Source: Flavobacteriales bacterium
GTDB lineage: Bacteria; Bacteroidota; Bacteroidia; Flavobacteriales_C; GCA-002722245
Direction of reading: 5' to 3'
NCBI GenBank assembly: GCA_023251095.1
Contig: JAHEZL010000022.1
Coordinates: forward strand, 1-64,000
Length of the DNA: 64,000 bases
The notes under the pieces were generated by a model. The model was not told where the DNA came from. It was given only the letters and a program-made list of their open reading frames with translations, and did no database searches. Positions 27,193 to 35,115 of this stretch are shown here, piece after piece (the first letter of the stretch is position 1; each line of letters starts with the position of its first letter). The translations under genes and the position numbers were made by a program.

Positions 27193-28058
27193 TGTCGAAA
27201 TTTCTGTTGAGTATCGGTTTAATGGCTATTATACTGGGCTGCGGATTCACCGCCGGCGCGAAACTCAGCGCTGAAAAAGCAAAAAGCGACAGCTCGATTT
27301 TTGCAGCAGATACTTCCCGAATGAATAAATTCAAATTGGAAAAAATCATCAAGGTTTCCGGCTCAAAACTATACACCGATCCTGTAGAAAATTATTACGT
27401 GAGCAATCAGATTTCTATCTGGAAAACCAGCTCGCAAAACAACCTCAATTTTGTTTACAGTTTAAAACGCTCAGGAAGAATTACCTCAATAGACGCAGGT
27501 GATCCGATGAAGGTATTGGTATTTTACAAAGATCTTTCCCTCATCACTTTTCTGGATAATTTTTTAGCCGAAGAAAGCAGTATTCAACTGATGGATTTCA
27601 ACCTCGATCAGGCCGAAGTAGTGTGCAAAGCGCTGAACAACGGAATTTGGGTATACGACATCAAACAAGACAAACTGGTAAAAATAAATGCGGTCACTTT
27701 AAACGTTGATATTGAAATTTTAAACATCCAGCGCATCATCGGCGAAGCATTTTCACCTACGTTGATGATGGAAAGAAACAACGGATTGTATCTCAATGAT
27801 CCACAAAAAGGAATTTATGTTTTTGATAATTACGGCGCTTTCATTCGCAAGATACCCGAAGCAAACATCAGTAATTTCAACGTTATCGATGATAATCTTA
27901 CCTTTCGCAGAAACAACGATATCTTCACTTTAAACAAGGAAACGCTGGTCTTATCTAAAATATATTCCGACTCCACCATGACCGACTTCAGTATCACCGA
28001 AAAAAAACTATACATTCTTAATGGAGATAGTCTTCATATTTATAAATTAAAGCCCTAA
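27189..28058 (+). CDS. Predicted exported protein of unknown function
   Basis: The protein has 289 residues. A hydrophobic N-terminus MAIILGCGF contains a possible lipobox (ILGC), so it is likely a lipoprotein or periplasmic. The body repeats beta-strand pairs such as VYSLKRSGRITSIDAGDPMK and GIYVFDNYGAFIRKI, suggesting a small beta-propeller or similar fold. No catalytic motif is visible. It is translationally coupled to the GH3 gene (ATGA overlap), with the deoxynucleoside kinase 33 bases downstream. This gene order suggests one operon, but I cannot say what it does. Confidence 0.65.
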   Translation: MMSKFLLSIGLMAIILGCGFTAGAKLSAEKAKSDSSIFAADTSRMNKFKLEKIIKVSGSKLYTDPVENYYVSNQISIWKTSSQNNLNFVYSLKRSGRITSIDAGDPMKVLVFYKDLSLITFLDNFLAEESSIQLMDFNLDQAEVVCKALNNGIWVYDIKQDKLVKINAVTLNVDIEILNIQRIIGEAFSPTLMMERNNGLYLNDPQKGIYVFDNYGAFIRKIPEANISNFNVIDDNLTFRRNNDIFTLNKETLVLSKIYSDSTMTDFSITEKKLYILNGDSLHIYKLKP

Positions 28059-28091
28059 TTTAGCCTGAAGTTAAATTTCAAATAGTATCAT

Positions 28092-28706
28092 ATGCATGTA
28101 GCTGTCGCAGGAAATATCGGATCAGGAAAAACCACGCTCACTTCAATGCTCGCAAAGCATTACGGATGGGAGGCTCATTATGAAGATGCCGATGACAATC
28201 CTTACTTGAACGACTTTTACGAAGACATGCAACGCTGGTCATTCAACCTGCAAATTTACTTTTTGAACAGCCGCTTCAGCAAAATTCAGGAAATCCGCGA
28301 ATCAGGAAAAAGCGTTATTCAGGACAGAACCATCTATGAAGATGCTTATATTTTCGCTCCCAACTTACACGCAATGAATTTAATGATCAAGCGTGATTTC
28401 ACTACCTACTCCAATTTATTCAATCTTTGCAATAGCTTGATACAAGCACCGGATCTATTGATCTATTTGCGTGCAAGCGTTCCAACTTTAGTAAATCAAA
28501 TTCAAAAAAGAGGTCGCGAATACGAAGCTGCCATCCGCTTGGATTACCTCACTCGTTTGAACGAACGTTACGAGGCATGGATCTCTACTTACGCTTCAGG
28601 CAAACTCTTGATCATCGATGTTGACAGTAATAACTTCCCTGAGAATAAAGAAGATTTAGGAAAGATTATTAATAAGATTGACGCGGAGATCAACGGGTTG
28701 TTTTAA
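28092..28706 (+). CDS. Deoxynucleoside kinase
   Basis: This 204-residue cytosolic enzyme phosphorylates deoxynucleosides for salvage. The P-loop is GNIGSGKTT (7-15). The substrate/acid motif is QDRTIYEDAYIFA and the LID region is KRGREYEAAI. A substrate-contact Glu is present in HYEDADDNPY. It matches the deoxyadenosine/deoxyguanosine-kinase branch common in Bacteroidota and Firmicutes; base preference is not readable from sequence. It is last in the sppA-GH3-hypothetical-kinase run. Confidence 0.92.
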   Translation: MHVAVAGNIGSGKTTLTSMLAKHYGWEAHYEDADDNPYLNDFYEDMQRWSFNLQIYFLNSRFSKIQEIRESGKSVIQDRTIYEDAYIFAPNLHAMNLMIKRDFTTYSNLFNLCNSLIQAPDLLIYLRASVPTLVNQIQKRGREYEAAIRLDYLTRLNERYEAWISTYASGKLLIIDVDSNNFPENKEDLGKIINKIDAEINGLF

Positions 28707-28760
28707 GCACTCACCCTGGTCATTGCAAGAATTTTTGTGCTCAAAAATTGAAGCAATCCC

Positions 28761-28910
28761 ATAATTAGCAAACAAATAAAAAAATTATTCTACCTCATAA
28801 TAATAATTTTATTTTGTTTTGGCTGTGCTATTCCTATAACAAAAGAAGAAATAGGAACCACTAGGAGAAAAGATTATTCACTAACTCCCGTTCAGTTTAG
28901 CGAAGCGTAA
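28761..28910 (+). pseudogene. Possible remnant of a small lipoprotein gene
   Basis: A 49-codon open frame without an ATG, starting ATA ATT, reads KQIKKLFYLIIIILFCFGCA. This is a basic residue stretch, hydrophobic core and FGC lipobox. It then runs to a TAA at 28908-28910 that lies in the left arm of the palindromic repeat. The signal-peptide-like pattern is unlikely to be chance, but the missing start and early stop suggest a decayed gene truncated by the repeat. It could also be translated from a non-standard start. Confidence 0.35.
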
Positions 28911-29034
28911 CTGGACGGAATCTTCTCTTGAAGCTTTCAGCTTCTTTTTAATTCAAACATTTTAAAGTAAACCGAAGCTGAAAGCTTCAAAAAAAGATTC
29001 CGCTAAGTTGAAAACTTAGCGGAGCGAATGAACC
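28889..29034. repeat. Inverted repeat with GAAGCTTTCAGCTTC arms
   Basis: Left arm CGGAATCTTCTCTTGAAGC (continuing TTTCAGCTTC) is matched by an inverted copy to its right, near-identical over about 29 bases. An outer TTCAGTTTAGCG / CTTAGCGGAGCGAATGAAC pairing adds length. It sits between convergent genes. The right arm resembles 21559-21590. This and the lipoprotein remnant fill the 335-base gap 28707-29041. Confidence 0.7.
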
Positions 29035-29041
29035 ATTCTCA

Positions 29042-29953
29042 TTACCTCTTCAACAACCTCAACGGAAAGCCCAATCTATTAATCTTCACAAACAAATAAG
29101 GGTTATTTACCGCACCAAAGCTCTGATAAAATCTTCCAAGATTTTCATCGTTAGATCCTTCAAAATCAAAGGTGATTTTTTGTCCGCTGTATTCCTGAAT
29201 AACGCTATCAATTAAAAAAGGCATAGCGCCTGAGTTACGCGCTAATTCATTATTTCCAGAGAAAAGAAAAATAATTTTTCCTTCTATTTTTAAAAAACAT
29301 GCTCCGGCACAAACTTTACCTTCCAACAAAACATGCTTTACTTTTAGTATGCCTTTATAATCACAAACATCCATCAATTCTTCAAAGCGGATGTAATCTT
29401 TTTTTGAAAGCGTTTTTATGCTTTTTCCTTTTTCAGTCTGGAATAAATTGATCACTTCCAAAGCCTTTGGAGCATCTGCGATCGTTAAACCTTTTTGACT
29501 TGCTTTTTTAATATTTCGACGGCAGTTTTCGGAATAGTTTTTTTTGATTTCTTCGTAGGAAGACGAAAGACCTAATTCGTAATTCACCCGTTGATTGATC
29601 AATCCCGGCGCTTTTAATCCGTTAGAAGAATTCAAATAATACTCTAAAAATTTAAATTTTGAATTCGCCAGTTGCAACACTTCAGCTAAAATATTTTCAC
29701 CGATTTCTGACTTTGAATACAATCCCAACTGCTGAATAAAAAACGGAGGATAAACATATTTAATTCCAAATTTTTTATTCCAGGGCAAAGGAAAAACCGC
29801 GTCGTAATCGCCTACCACTGCTCCATCCCAGTTTTTACAAAGTTCATTTAAATACCAACTGTAAGCATAAGGCAATTGTTGAATGCTTTGCTGAACACAA
29901 GCATCCCATTTATGTTTGTCGATGTTTTTATTTTCGAGGTACTTAATTTCCAT
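29042..29953 (-). CDS. FemAB-like GNAT-fold acyltransferase
   Basis: The likely start is the ATG at 29953 (303 residues, MEIKYLENKNIDKHKWD); the track start adds 22 residues encoded over the upstream gene. The C-terminal half has the GNAT/FemAB pattern (ENCRRNIKKASQKG, VCAGACFLKIEGKIIFLFSG, FDFEGSNDENLGRFYQSFG) seen in 'BioF2-like' or FemAB-like proteins. These transfer acyl or aminoacyl groups to surface glycans or peptides. It overlaps the polysaccharide-deacetylase-type gene by 11 bases, so they form a two-gene operon that probably modifies one surface polysaccharide (inference). Confidence 0.75.
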   Translation of the reverse strand: MEIKYLENKNIDKHKWDACVQQSIQQLPYAYSWYLNELCKNWDGAVVGDYDAVFPLPWNKKFGIKYVYPPFFIQQLGLYSKSEIGENILAEVLQLANSKFKFLEYYLNSSNGLKAPGLINQRVNYELGLSSSYEEIKKNYSENCRRNIKKASQKGLTIADAPKALEVINLFQTEKGKSIKTLSKKDYIRFEELMDVCDYKGILKVKHVLLEGKVCAGACFLKIEGKIIFLFSGNNELARNSGAMPFLIDSVIQEYSGQKITFDFEGSNDENLGRFYQSFGAVNNPYLFVKINRLGFPLRLLKR

Positions 29954-31256
29954 CGGGCTTCGCGTATTCCACCATATCAATATATACTTTGCGCCATCCC
30001 TTCCACAAACCCAAATCATTCATGGAATCGTTGTGCCATAAAGAAATAAAAATTCCATTTACCGCTTTCACCTGATCAATCACAGTTTTATAATGTTCCA
30101 TGGCTCTTTCGGGCGGAATTTTCTGGTAATATTTCAAGGTTCCTTCCATGATGGCAAAAGGGAAAATTTTGAGTGAAGTTTCTACTTCGAGATCCAAATC
30201 GTAAAAGAAAAAAGGCGTACACAATCCGGCTCTGAAGCCATAATCAGAAGCATAACCCATCGTGTAATCTTCCTGAATATCGAGTTCAATTAAATTGCGG
30301 TAAGTATCGGGCAAGGATATTTTCAAAAAATGTTGTCGGCTTTTAAATACTTCTCTGTTGATCACTCCTTGTAAACGCGAAACTTCCTTTGCCAATTGTG
30401 CCGGATTGCCGTTAGACCCAAAAGATGGATGGATACCCACTTGTGCATAATCAGCAAGCGATTTAATGAGTGAACGAAATCTTTTACTCTCTACCGAAAT
30501 GTTTTTATCGTTTACGCCATAGTCGCCCAACAGCAGAAAATACAAATATTCCAGTTGGTGTTCTTTTTGCAACTCCAATTGAAAATCATAAGTATCGTAA
30601 GGATCTTTTTCAGCTCCGGTCAATACCTTCAAACGTTGTTTAAAACCTTTGATATCCATAGTGGATAAAGATTTTAAAAATCCGCCCAACGTCCGCACCA
30701 CTCCTTTTTCCAGATAAGCATAAGCATTATCAATATCTATGGAAGAAATGAAACGGTATTTTTTCACCGGAAAAACCAGCTGAGGATATTTTTGCAAAAG
30801 CGCTTCTTTAAAATGCAGTGCCCATTTGTTCACCACGGGCTGATGCAAAAAATTATAGCTGTAGGCTAAACTCGCCTGAGCATCAAAACGGTCGTAAACG
30901 TCGCGGATGTGCGGAAGATATTCTTCGTAGCGACTCGCCAGAAAAAAACTGGCCGAAAAAATATCGAAAGGCAAGGCCGATTTCGGACCTACAGAAAAAA
31001 ATGCTTTCGTGTCTTTCCAGTTGAAAACCGCAATGTCCTGATCAATGATTCCTGTTTCAAACAATAACCCTTTCGATTGTATGAAAAGCTCATCGGCAAA
31101 GGGCTGATTACTATAGGTGAGCTTCGCTCCCGAATGAGCCAGATAGGCCTCTTTATCGGCAGTGAGCTCAAACTTAATTCCATAAATATCCCTGAACACC
31201 AGATTGAAGGCGTACTTCGCCCTGCTGGTTATTTTTGGAGTGTAAATGAGAATCAT
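29943..31256 (-). CDS. Polysaccharide deacetylase-family protein
   Basis: The protein has 437 residues. An N-terminal region (about 1-130) resembles the domain often found in front of Bacteroidota deacetylase-like proteins (DUF7033 in current naming). A NodB-like region follows with RFISSIDIDNAYAY and VGIHPSFGSNG. The His/Asp pattern fits a metal-binding deacetylase barrel (SIDID, GIHPS), though the motifs are divergent and activity is not assured. No signal peptide is evident, so action in the cytosol or via lipid-linked intermediates is possible. It is upstream partner of the FemAB-like gene. Confidence 0.75.
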   Translation of the reverse strand: MILIYTPKITSRAKYAFNLVFRDIYGIKFELTADKEAYLAHSGAKLTYSNQPFADELFIQSKGLLFETGIIDQDIAVFNWKDTKAFFSVGPKSALPFDIFSASFFLASRYEEYLPHIRDVYDRFDAQASLAYSYNFLHQPVVNKWALHFKEALLQKYPQLVFPVKKYRFISSIDIDNAYAYLEKGVVRTLGGFLKSLSTMDIKGFKQRLKVLTGAEKDPYDTYDFQLELQKEHQLEYLYFLLLGDYGVNDKNISVESKRFRSLIKSLADYAQVGIHPSFGSNGNPAQLAKEVSRLQGVINREVFKSRQHFLKISLPDTYRNLIELDIQEDYTMGYASDYGFRAGLCTPFFFYDLDLEVETSLKIFPFAIMEGTLKYYQKIPPERAMEHYKTVIDQVKAVNGIFISLWHNDSMNDLGLWKGWRKVYIDMVEYAKPDGN

Positions 31257-31323
31257 TACGGAAAGGTAAAAGAAACAATGATAAAAAGGAAGAAATTACC
31301 TTTCTGCTTTTAACTTTTTACCT

Positions 31324-31331
31324 TAAGTTTG
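31324..31331 (+). promoter_or_regulatory. -7 element upstream of purQ
   Basis: TAAGTTTG is an exact TAnnTTTG match 19 bases before the purQ ATG. No clear TTG is present at -33, so the promoter is only half supported. Confidence 0.45.
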
Positions 31332-31350
31332 CTGTATAAAATAACAACAG

Positions 31351-32049
31351 ATGAAATTTGGAGTAATTACTTTTCCGGGATCAAATTGTGATCAAGACAT
31401 GGTTTATGTTTTAAAAAACATTTTAGGTCAGGAAGTTGAAACCTTATGGCACAAGGACCGCGATCTGAAAGGCTGCGATTTTATTGTGCTTCCGGGCGGA
31501 TTCTCTTATGGTGATTACCTGCGTTCAGGCGCTATTGCCCGCTTCTCTCCGATTATGGAAGAAGTGATCAAGCATGCCGACAAAGGCGGATATGTGCTGG
31601 GCGTGTGCAACGGATTTCAAATTTTGTGTGAATCGGGATTATTGCCCGGAGCCTTGTTGCAAAACAACTCTCAAAAATTCATTTGCAAAAATGTATTCGT
31701 TACTCCGCAAAGTGCTGATGCGCCAATATGCACTTCGTTAGAAAAACACAAAGCTTATAAAATTCCAATCGCTCATCAGGAAGGAAGATATTATGCCGAC
31801 AAAGAAACTTTGTGGCTATTGAATGAAAACGATCAGGTGATTTTTCGTTACTGCGATGAAAAAGGCACTATCAATGACGCTGCTAATCCAAACGGAGCGC
31901 TGGACAACATCGCGGGGGTTTGCAACAAAAAAAGAAATGTATTTGGTATGATGCCGCATCCTGAAAGAGCTGCGGATAGTGAATTATCCAATATCGACGG
32001 ACGATTGATTTTTGAATCGTTGATTGACGGGATTTTGGCGAAAATCTAA
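31351..32049 (+). CDS. purQ: Phosphoribosylformylglycinamidine synthase glutaminase subunit PurQ
   Basis: This 232-residue class I glutamine amidotransferase supplies ammonia to PurL in step four of purine synthesis. The catalytic triad is Cys86 (GVCNGFQIL), His203 and Glu205 (MPHPERAAD). An oxyanion GGFSYGDYLRSG stretch is also seen. It is a stand-alone subunit rather than part of a fused PurL; purL and purS are not in the window. The convergent palindrome just after its stop probably terminates it. Confidence 0.93.
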   Translation: MKFGVITFPGSNCDQDMVYVLKNILGQEVETLWHKDRDLKGCDFIVLPGGFSYGDYLRSGAIARFSPIMEEVIKHADKGGYVLGVCNGFQILCESGLLPGALLQNNSQKFICKNVFVTPQSADAPICTSLEKHKAYKIPIAHQEGRYYADKETLWLLNENDQVIFRYCDEKGTINDAANPNGALDNIAGVCNKKRNVFGMMPHPERAADSELSNIDGRLIFESLIDGILAKI

Positions 32050-32055
32050 TTTCTT

Positions 32056-32120
32056 TTCCCACAGATTTCACAGATCTTCACAGATTTGGATTCTGTGTAA
32101 ATCTGTGAAATCTGTGGGAA
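32056..32120. repeat. Palindromic repeat TTCCCACAGATTTCACAGAT, copy 1
   Basis: The 20-base arms TTCCCACAGATTTCACAGAT and ATCTGTGAAATCTGTGGGAA are perfect inverted repeats around a 25-base centre that repeats CACAGA/TCTGTG. It fills nearly all of the space between convergent purQ and anmK. A second copy is at 39681-39730. Confidence 0.85.
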
Positions 32121-32122
32121 CT

Positions 32123-33178
32123 TCACTCCAACTGAACAATAACCCCTCCACTACAATCCTTCTTCGCTCCCGTTACACTCGCCAAGCAATTCGGTAAATT
32201 CAAATATCTCAGTACGCCCAGGAAGGCAAAAATTATTGCTTCTTTAAAATCAATCACCGCCACTTCCGGCACCACCACTTCTCCGTTTTTGAAATTGTGT
32301 TTTATTCTTTCTATCAAAAATGAATTTTTTGCTCCACCTCCTGTAACCAGCAAAGAACCCGGTTTTACATTGGATACAATGCTTTGAGCGATGTATTCTA
32401 CAAATGTGCACATTTGATCCTGCACACTTAAAGTTGAAGATTTTAAAATCGGGAAATATTCTTTTTCAATGTATTCGATGCCTAAAGACTTTGGAGCAGG
32501 CAAGAGATTAAACTCCACAGCATTCAATAACTTCAGAAGCTCAGCATCTACTTTTCCTTCTGCGGAAATTTTTCCGCCATCGTCGTAGGCCTTTCCGAAA
32601 TGTGCAGCCAACGCATTCAATACAATGTTCACCGGACAAATATCAAAAGCTTTTCTTTTTCCATCATTATTGAAAGAGACATTGGCAATTCCACCCAGAT
32701 TCAAACAATTATCATATTGAGCAAAAAGCAATTCATCACCAATGGGAACCAGCGGAGCACCTTGTCCGCCCATCGCTACATCCAATGTTCTGAAATCACC
32801 GATAGTAGTTTTTTGCGTAGCGGAAGCAATGTGATTCAAATCGCCAATTTGCAAAGTGAGGCCGATTTCCGGTTGATGAAAAACCGTGTGGCCATGCGAT
32901 GAAATAAAATCAACTTGCAGTTTATGTTGAGCAATAAAATTTTTCACTTGCAGGCCTGTCCATTTTCCATAGTCAACATGTAACCTGCTCAGTTCATAGC
33001 CTGTATAAGATCGTGCGTTTTGCAGTTGTTCTTTAAGAGAATTATCGTAGGATATGGTGACACCCGGACCCGATTTAAAAGTCCATTTACCGCCATTTTG
33101 TGTAAATTCACAATAAGCGATATCCAAACCATCCAAAGAGGTTCCCGACATTAAACCGATGACGCGCAATTCTTTCAC
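32123..33178 (-). CDS. anmK: Anhydro-N-acetylmuramic acid kinase
   Basis: This 351-residue cytosolic enzyme cleaves and phosphorylates anhydro-MurNAc from cell-wall turnover, giving MurNAc-6-phosphate. The N-terminal motif GLMSGTSLDGLDIA is diagnostic. NLGGIANVSF, GGKISAEG and LLVTGGGAKNSFLIERI complete the ATPase fold. It fits functionally with the glucosaminidase at 7.4 kb as part of peptidoglycan recycling, though the genes are unlinked. It is divergent from the acyl-CoA dehydrogenase with a 30-base gap. Confidence 0.95.
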   Translation of the reverse strand: MKELRVIGLMSGTSLDGLDIAYCEFTQNGGKWTFKSGPGVTISYDNSLKEQLQNARSYTGYELSRLHVDYGKWTGLQVKNFIAQHKLQVDFISSHGHTVFHQPEIGLTLQIGDLNHIASATQKTTIGDFRTLDVAMGGQGAPLVPIGDELLFAQYDNCLNLGGIANVSFNNDGKRKAFDICPVNIVLNALAAHFGKAYDDGGKISAEGKVDAELLKLLNAVEFNLLPAPKSLGIEYIEKEYFPILKSSTLSVQDQMCTFVEYIAQSIVSNVKPGSLLVTGGGAKNSFLIERIKHNFKNGEVVVPEVAVIDFKEAIIFAFLGVLRYLNLPNCLASVTGAKKDCSGGVIVQLE

Positions 33179-33208
33179 CGTGAAAAATTAATGATTTAAA
33201 TTTACTTT

Positions 33209-34348
33209 ATGAACATACAACTTTCCGAAGAACATAAAATGATTCAGCAAGCCGCAAGAGATTTTGCGCGCAACGAACTTTTGCCAGGCGTAATTGAAAG
33301 AGATGAAACTCAAACTTTCCCGAAAGAACAAATTAAAAAACTCTCAGAACTTGGATTCATGGGCATGATGGTGAATCCAAAATACGGTGGTGCCGGGATG
33401 GATACCATTTCTTATGTACTTGCGATGGAAGAAATTTCAAAAATTGATGCTTCAGTTTCTGTATGTATGAGCGTGAACAATTCCCTTGTTTGCTGGGGAT
33501 TGGAAACTTACGGCAGCGAAGCACAAAAACAAAAATATTTAGTGCCTTTGGCCAAAGGAGAAAAAATAGGAGCCTTTTGTTTATCCGAACCAGAAGCCGG
33601 ATCTGATGCTACTTCACAAAGCACTACCGCTATTGATAAAGGGGATTATTACTTACTCAACGGCACCAAAAACTGGATCACCAACGGAAGCTCTGCTTCC
33701 ACTTATCTGGTGATTGCGCAAACTGATGTAAGCAAAGGACATAGAGGCATCAACGCTTTCATCGTTGAAAAAGGATGGGAAGGATTTGTGGTAGGTAAAA
33801 AAGAAAATAAGCTTGGAATCCGTGGTTCCGACACACATTCCTTAATGTTTACCGACGTAAAAGTTCCAAAAGAAAACAGAATTGGTGAAGATGGTTTCGG
33901 ATTTAAATTCGCGATGAGTACGCTCTCCGGCGGACGAATCGGAATTGCTTCACAAGCGCTGGGTATTGCCAGCGGTGCTTTTGAACTTTCCACTCAATAT
34001 GCAAAAGAAAGAAAAGCTTTTGGCAAACCCATTTCAGATCATCAGGCCATAGCTTTCAAACTCGCTGATATGGCTACGCAAATCAACGCTGCGCGTTTGC
34101 TTTGCCTCAAAGCTGCATGGTTGAAAGATCAGCACGGTGATTATACTGAAGCCGGTGCGATGGCAAAATTATTCTCATCAAAAGTTGCAATGGATACTAC
34201 TATTGAAGCTGTACAAATTCACGGTGGCTATGGTTTCGTGAAAGAATATCATGTGGAGCGATTAATGCGTGACGCAAAAATCACACAAATTTACGAAGGA
34301 ACAAGTGAGATTCAAAAGTTGGTAATTAGCAGAGGGATATTGAAGTAA
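33209..34348 (+). CDS. Acyl-CoA dehydrogenase, short-chain type
   Basis: This 379-residue FAD enzyme introduces the alpha-beta double bond in fatty acyl-CoA oxidation. Family signatures are FCLSEPEAGSDATS (FAD/substrate) and the C-terminal IHGGYGFVKEYHVERLMRDA. The catalytic Glu is in IYEGTSEIQ. Length and motif spacing fit the butyryl/short-chain class. Its electron acceptor (ETF) is not encoded here. Confidence 0.93.
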   Translation: MNIQLSEEHKMIQQAARDFARNELLPGVIERDETQTFPKEQIKKLSELGFMGMMVNPKYGGAGMDTISYVLAMEEISKIDASVSVCMSVNNSLVCWGLETYGSEAQKQKYLVPLAKGEKIGAFCLSEPEAGSDATSQSTTAIDKGDYYLLNGTKNWITNGSSASTYLVIAQTDVSKGHRGINAFIVEKGWEGFVVGKKENKLGIRGSDTHSLMFTDVKVPKENRIGEDGFGFKFAMSTLSGGRIGIASQALGIASGAFELSTQYAKERKAFGKPISDHQAIAFKLADMATQINAARLLCLKAAWLKDQHGDYTEAGAMAKLFSSKVAMDTTIEAVQIHGGYGFVKEYHVERLMRDAKITQIYEGTSEIQKLVISRGILK

Positions 34349-34368
34349 TAAAAAAATCAACTCATTTG

Positions 34369-34450
34369 TCTGAACCTTGATTCACTTGATTAAAGGATTA
34401 TCCTGATTGCAGATCCTTCAATCTTTTAATCAAGTGAATCAAGGTTCAGA
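34369..34450. repeat. 31-base near-perfect inverted repeat
   Basis: The left arm begins TCTGAACCTTGATTCACTTG and runs to 34399. The right arm (34420-34450) is its reverse complement with one mismatch in 31. The 20-base loop is unpaired. It lies between convergent genes, and the stop codon of the ABC ATPase (34446-34448) is inside the right arm. Confidence 0.85.
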
Positions 34451-35114
34451 TAATCTCCCCATCCTTCATCTCAATAATCCTGTCTGATTTTTCAGCGAAG
34501 TCTGTATCGTGCGTAACAGCAATAATAGTATTTCCTTTTGCCGCAAGATCTTTAAAAATATCAAATACGATTCCTGTATTTACAGAATCTAAATTCCCTG
34601 TAGGTTCATCGGCCATGATGACTTTAGGTTCATTGATGAGTGCGCGCGCAACAGCTACACGCTGTTGTTGTCCGCCCGATAATTTCCCTGAAAGTTTGTG
34701 TGCATAATCCTTCATTTGAACTTGCGCTAATTTTGCCAAAGCTCTTTCTTCAATTTCTTCTTTACTGTATTTACCTAGTTTAAGCGCGGGCATCATTACA
34801 TTTTGCAAAGCGGTGAATTCAGGCAAGAGAAAATGAAATTGAAAAATGAAACCGATGTTTTCATTGCGGAAAGCCGCGAGTTCATTTTGTGTTAATCCCG
34901 TTACTTTGGTGTTGTTGATGAAAACTTCACCTTCGTAATCATTGTCCATAGTGGACAATAAATACAACAAAGTAGATTTTCCGCAACCCGATTTCCCGGT
35001 GATACAAACGAATTCACCGCTGTTAATCGACATGTTGATGTTCTTAATCACGTGAAATTCTTCAATCTCCCGAAAGTATTTATTGAGTTGTATGGTTTTT
35101 AAAATCTCTCCCAT
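34446..35114 (-). CDS. ABC transporter ATPase, LolD/MacB type
   Basis: The ATG at 35114 (222 residues, MGEILKTIQLNKYF) is preferred over the track start, which runs back into the permease gene. Motifs are Walker A GKSGCGKST, signature LSGGQQQRVAVARAL, Walker B VIMADEPT and the switch His in AVTHD. This ATPase class powers FtsX-like permeases that extract lipoproteins or peptides rather than importing. It is the third gene of adaptor-permease-ATPase and begins one base after the permease stop, so it is coupled. Confidence 0.93.
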   Translation of the reverse strand: MGEILKTIQLNKYFREIEEFHVIKNINMSINSGEFVCITGKSGCGKSTLLYLLSTMDNDYEGEVFINNTKVTGLTQNELAAFRNENIGFIFQFHFLLPEFTALQNVMMPALKLGKYSKEEIEERALAKLAQVQMKDYAHKLSGKLSGGQQQRVAVARALINEPKVIMADEPTGNLDSVNTGIVFDIFKDLAAKGNTIIAVTHDTDFAEKSDRIIEMKDGEII

Positions 35115-35115
35115 A

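Noticed and set aside
32056-32120. CRISPR repeat
   Set aside because: A single palindrome per locus without spacers; copies are kilobases apart. No cas genes are in the window.
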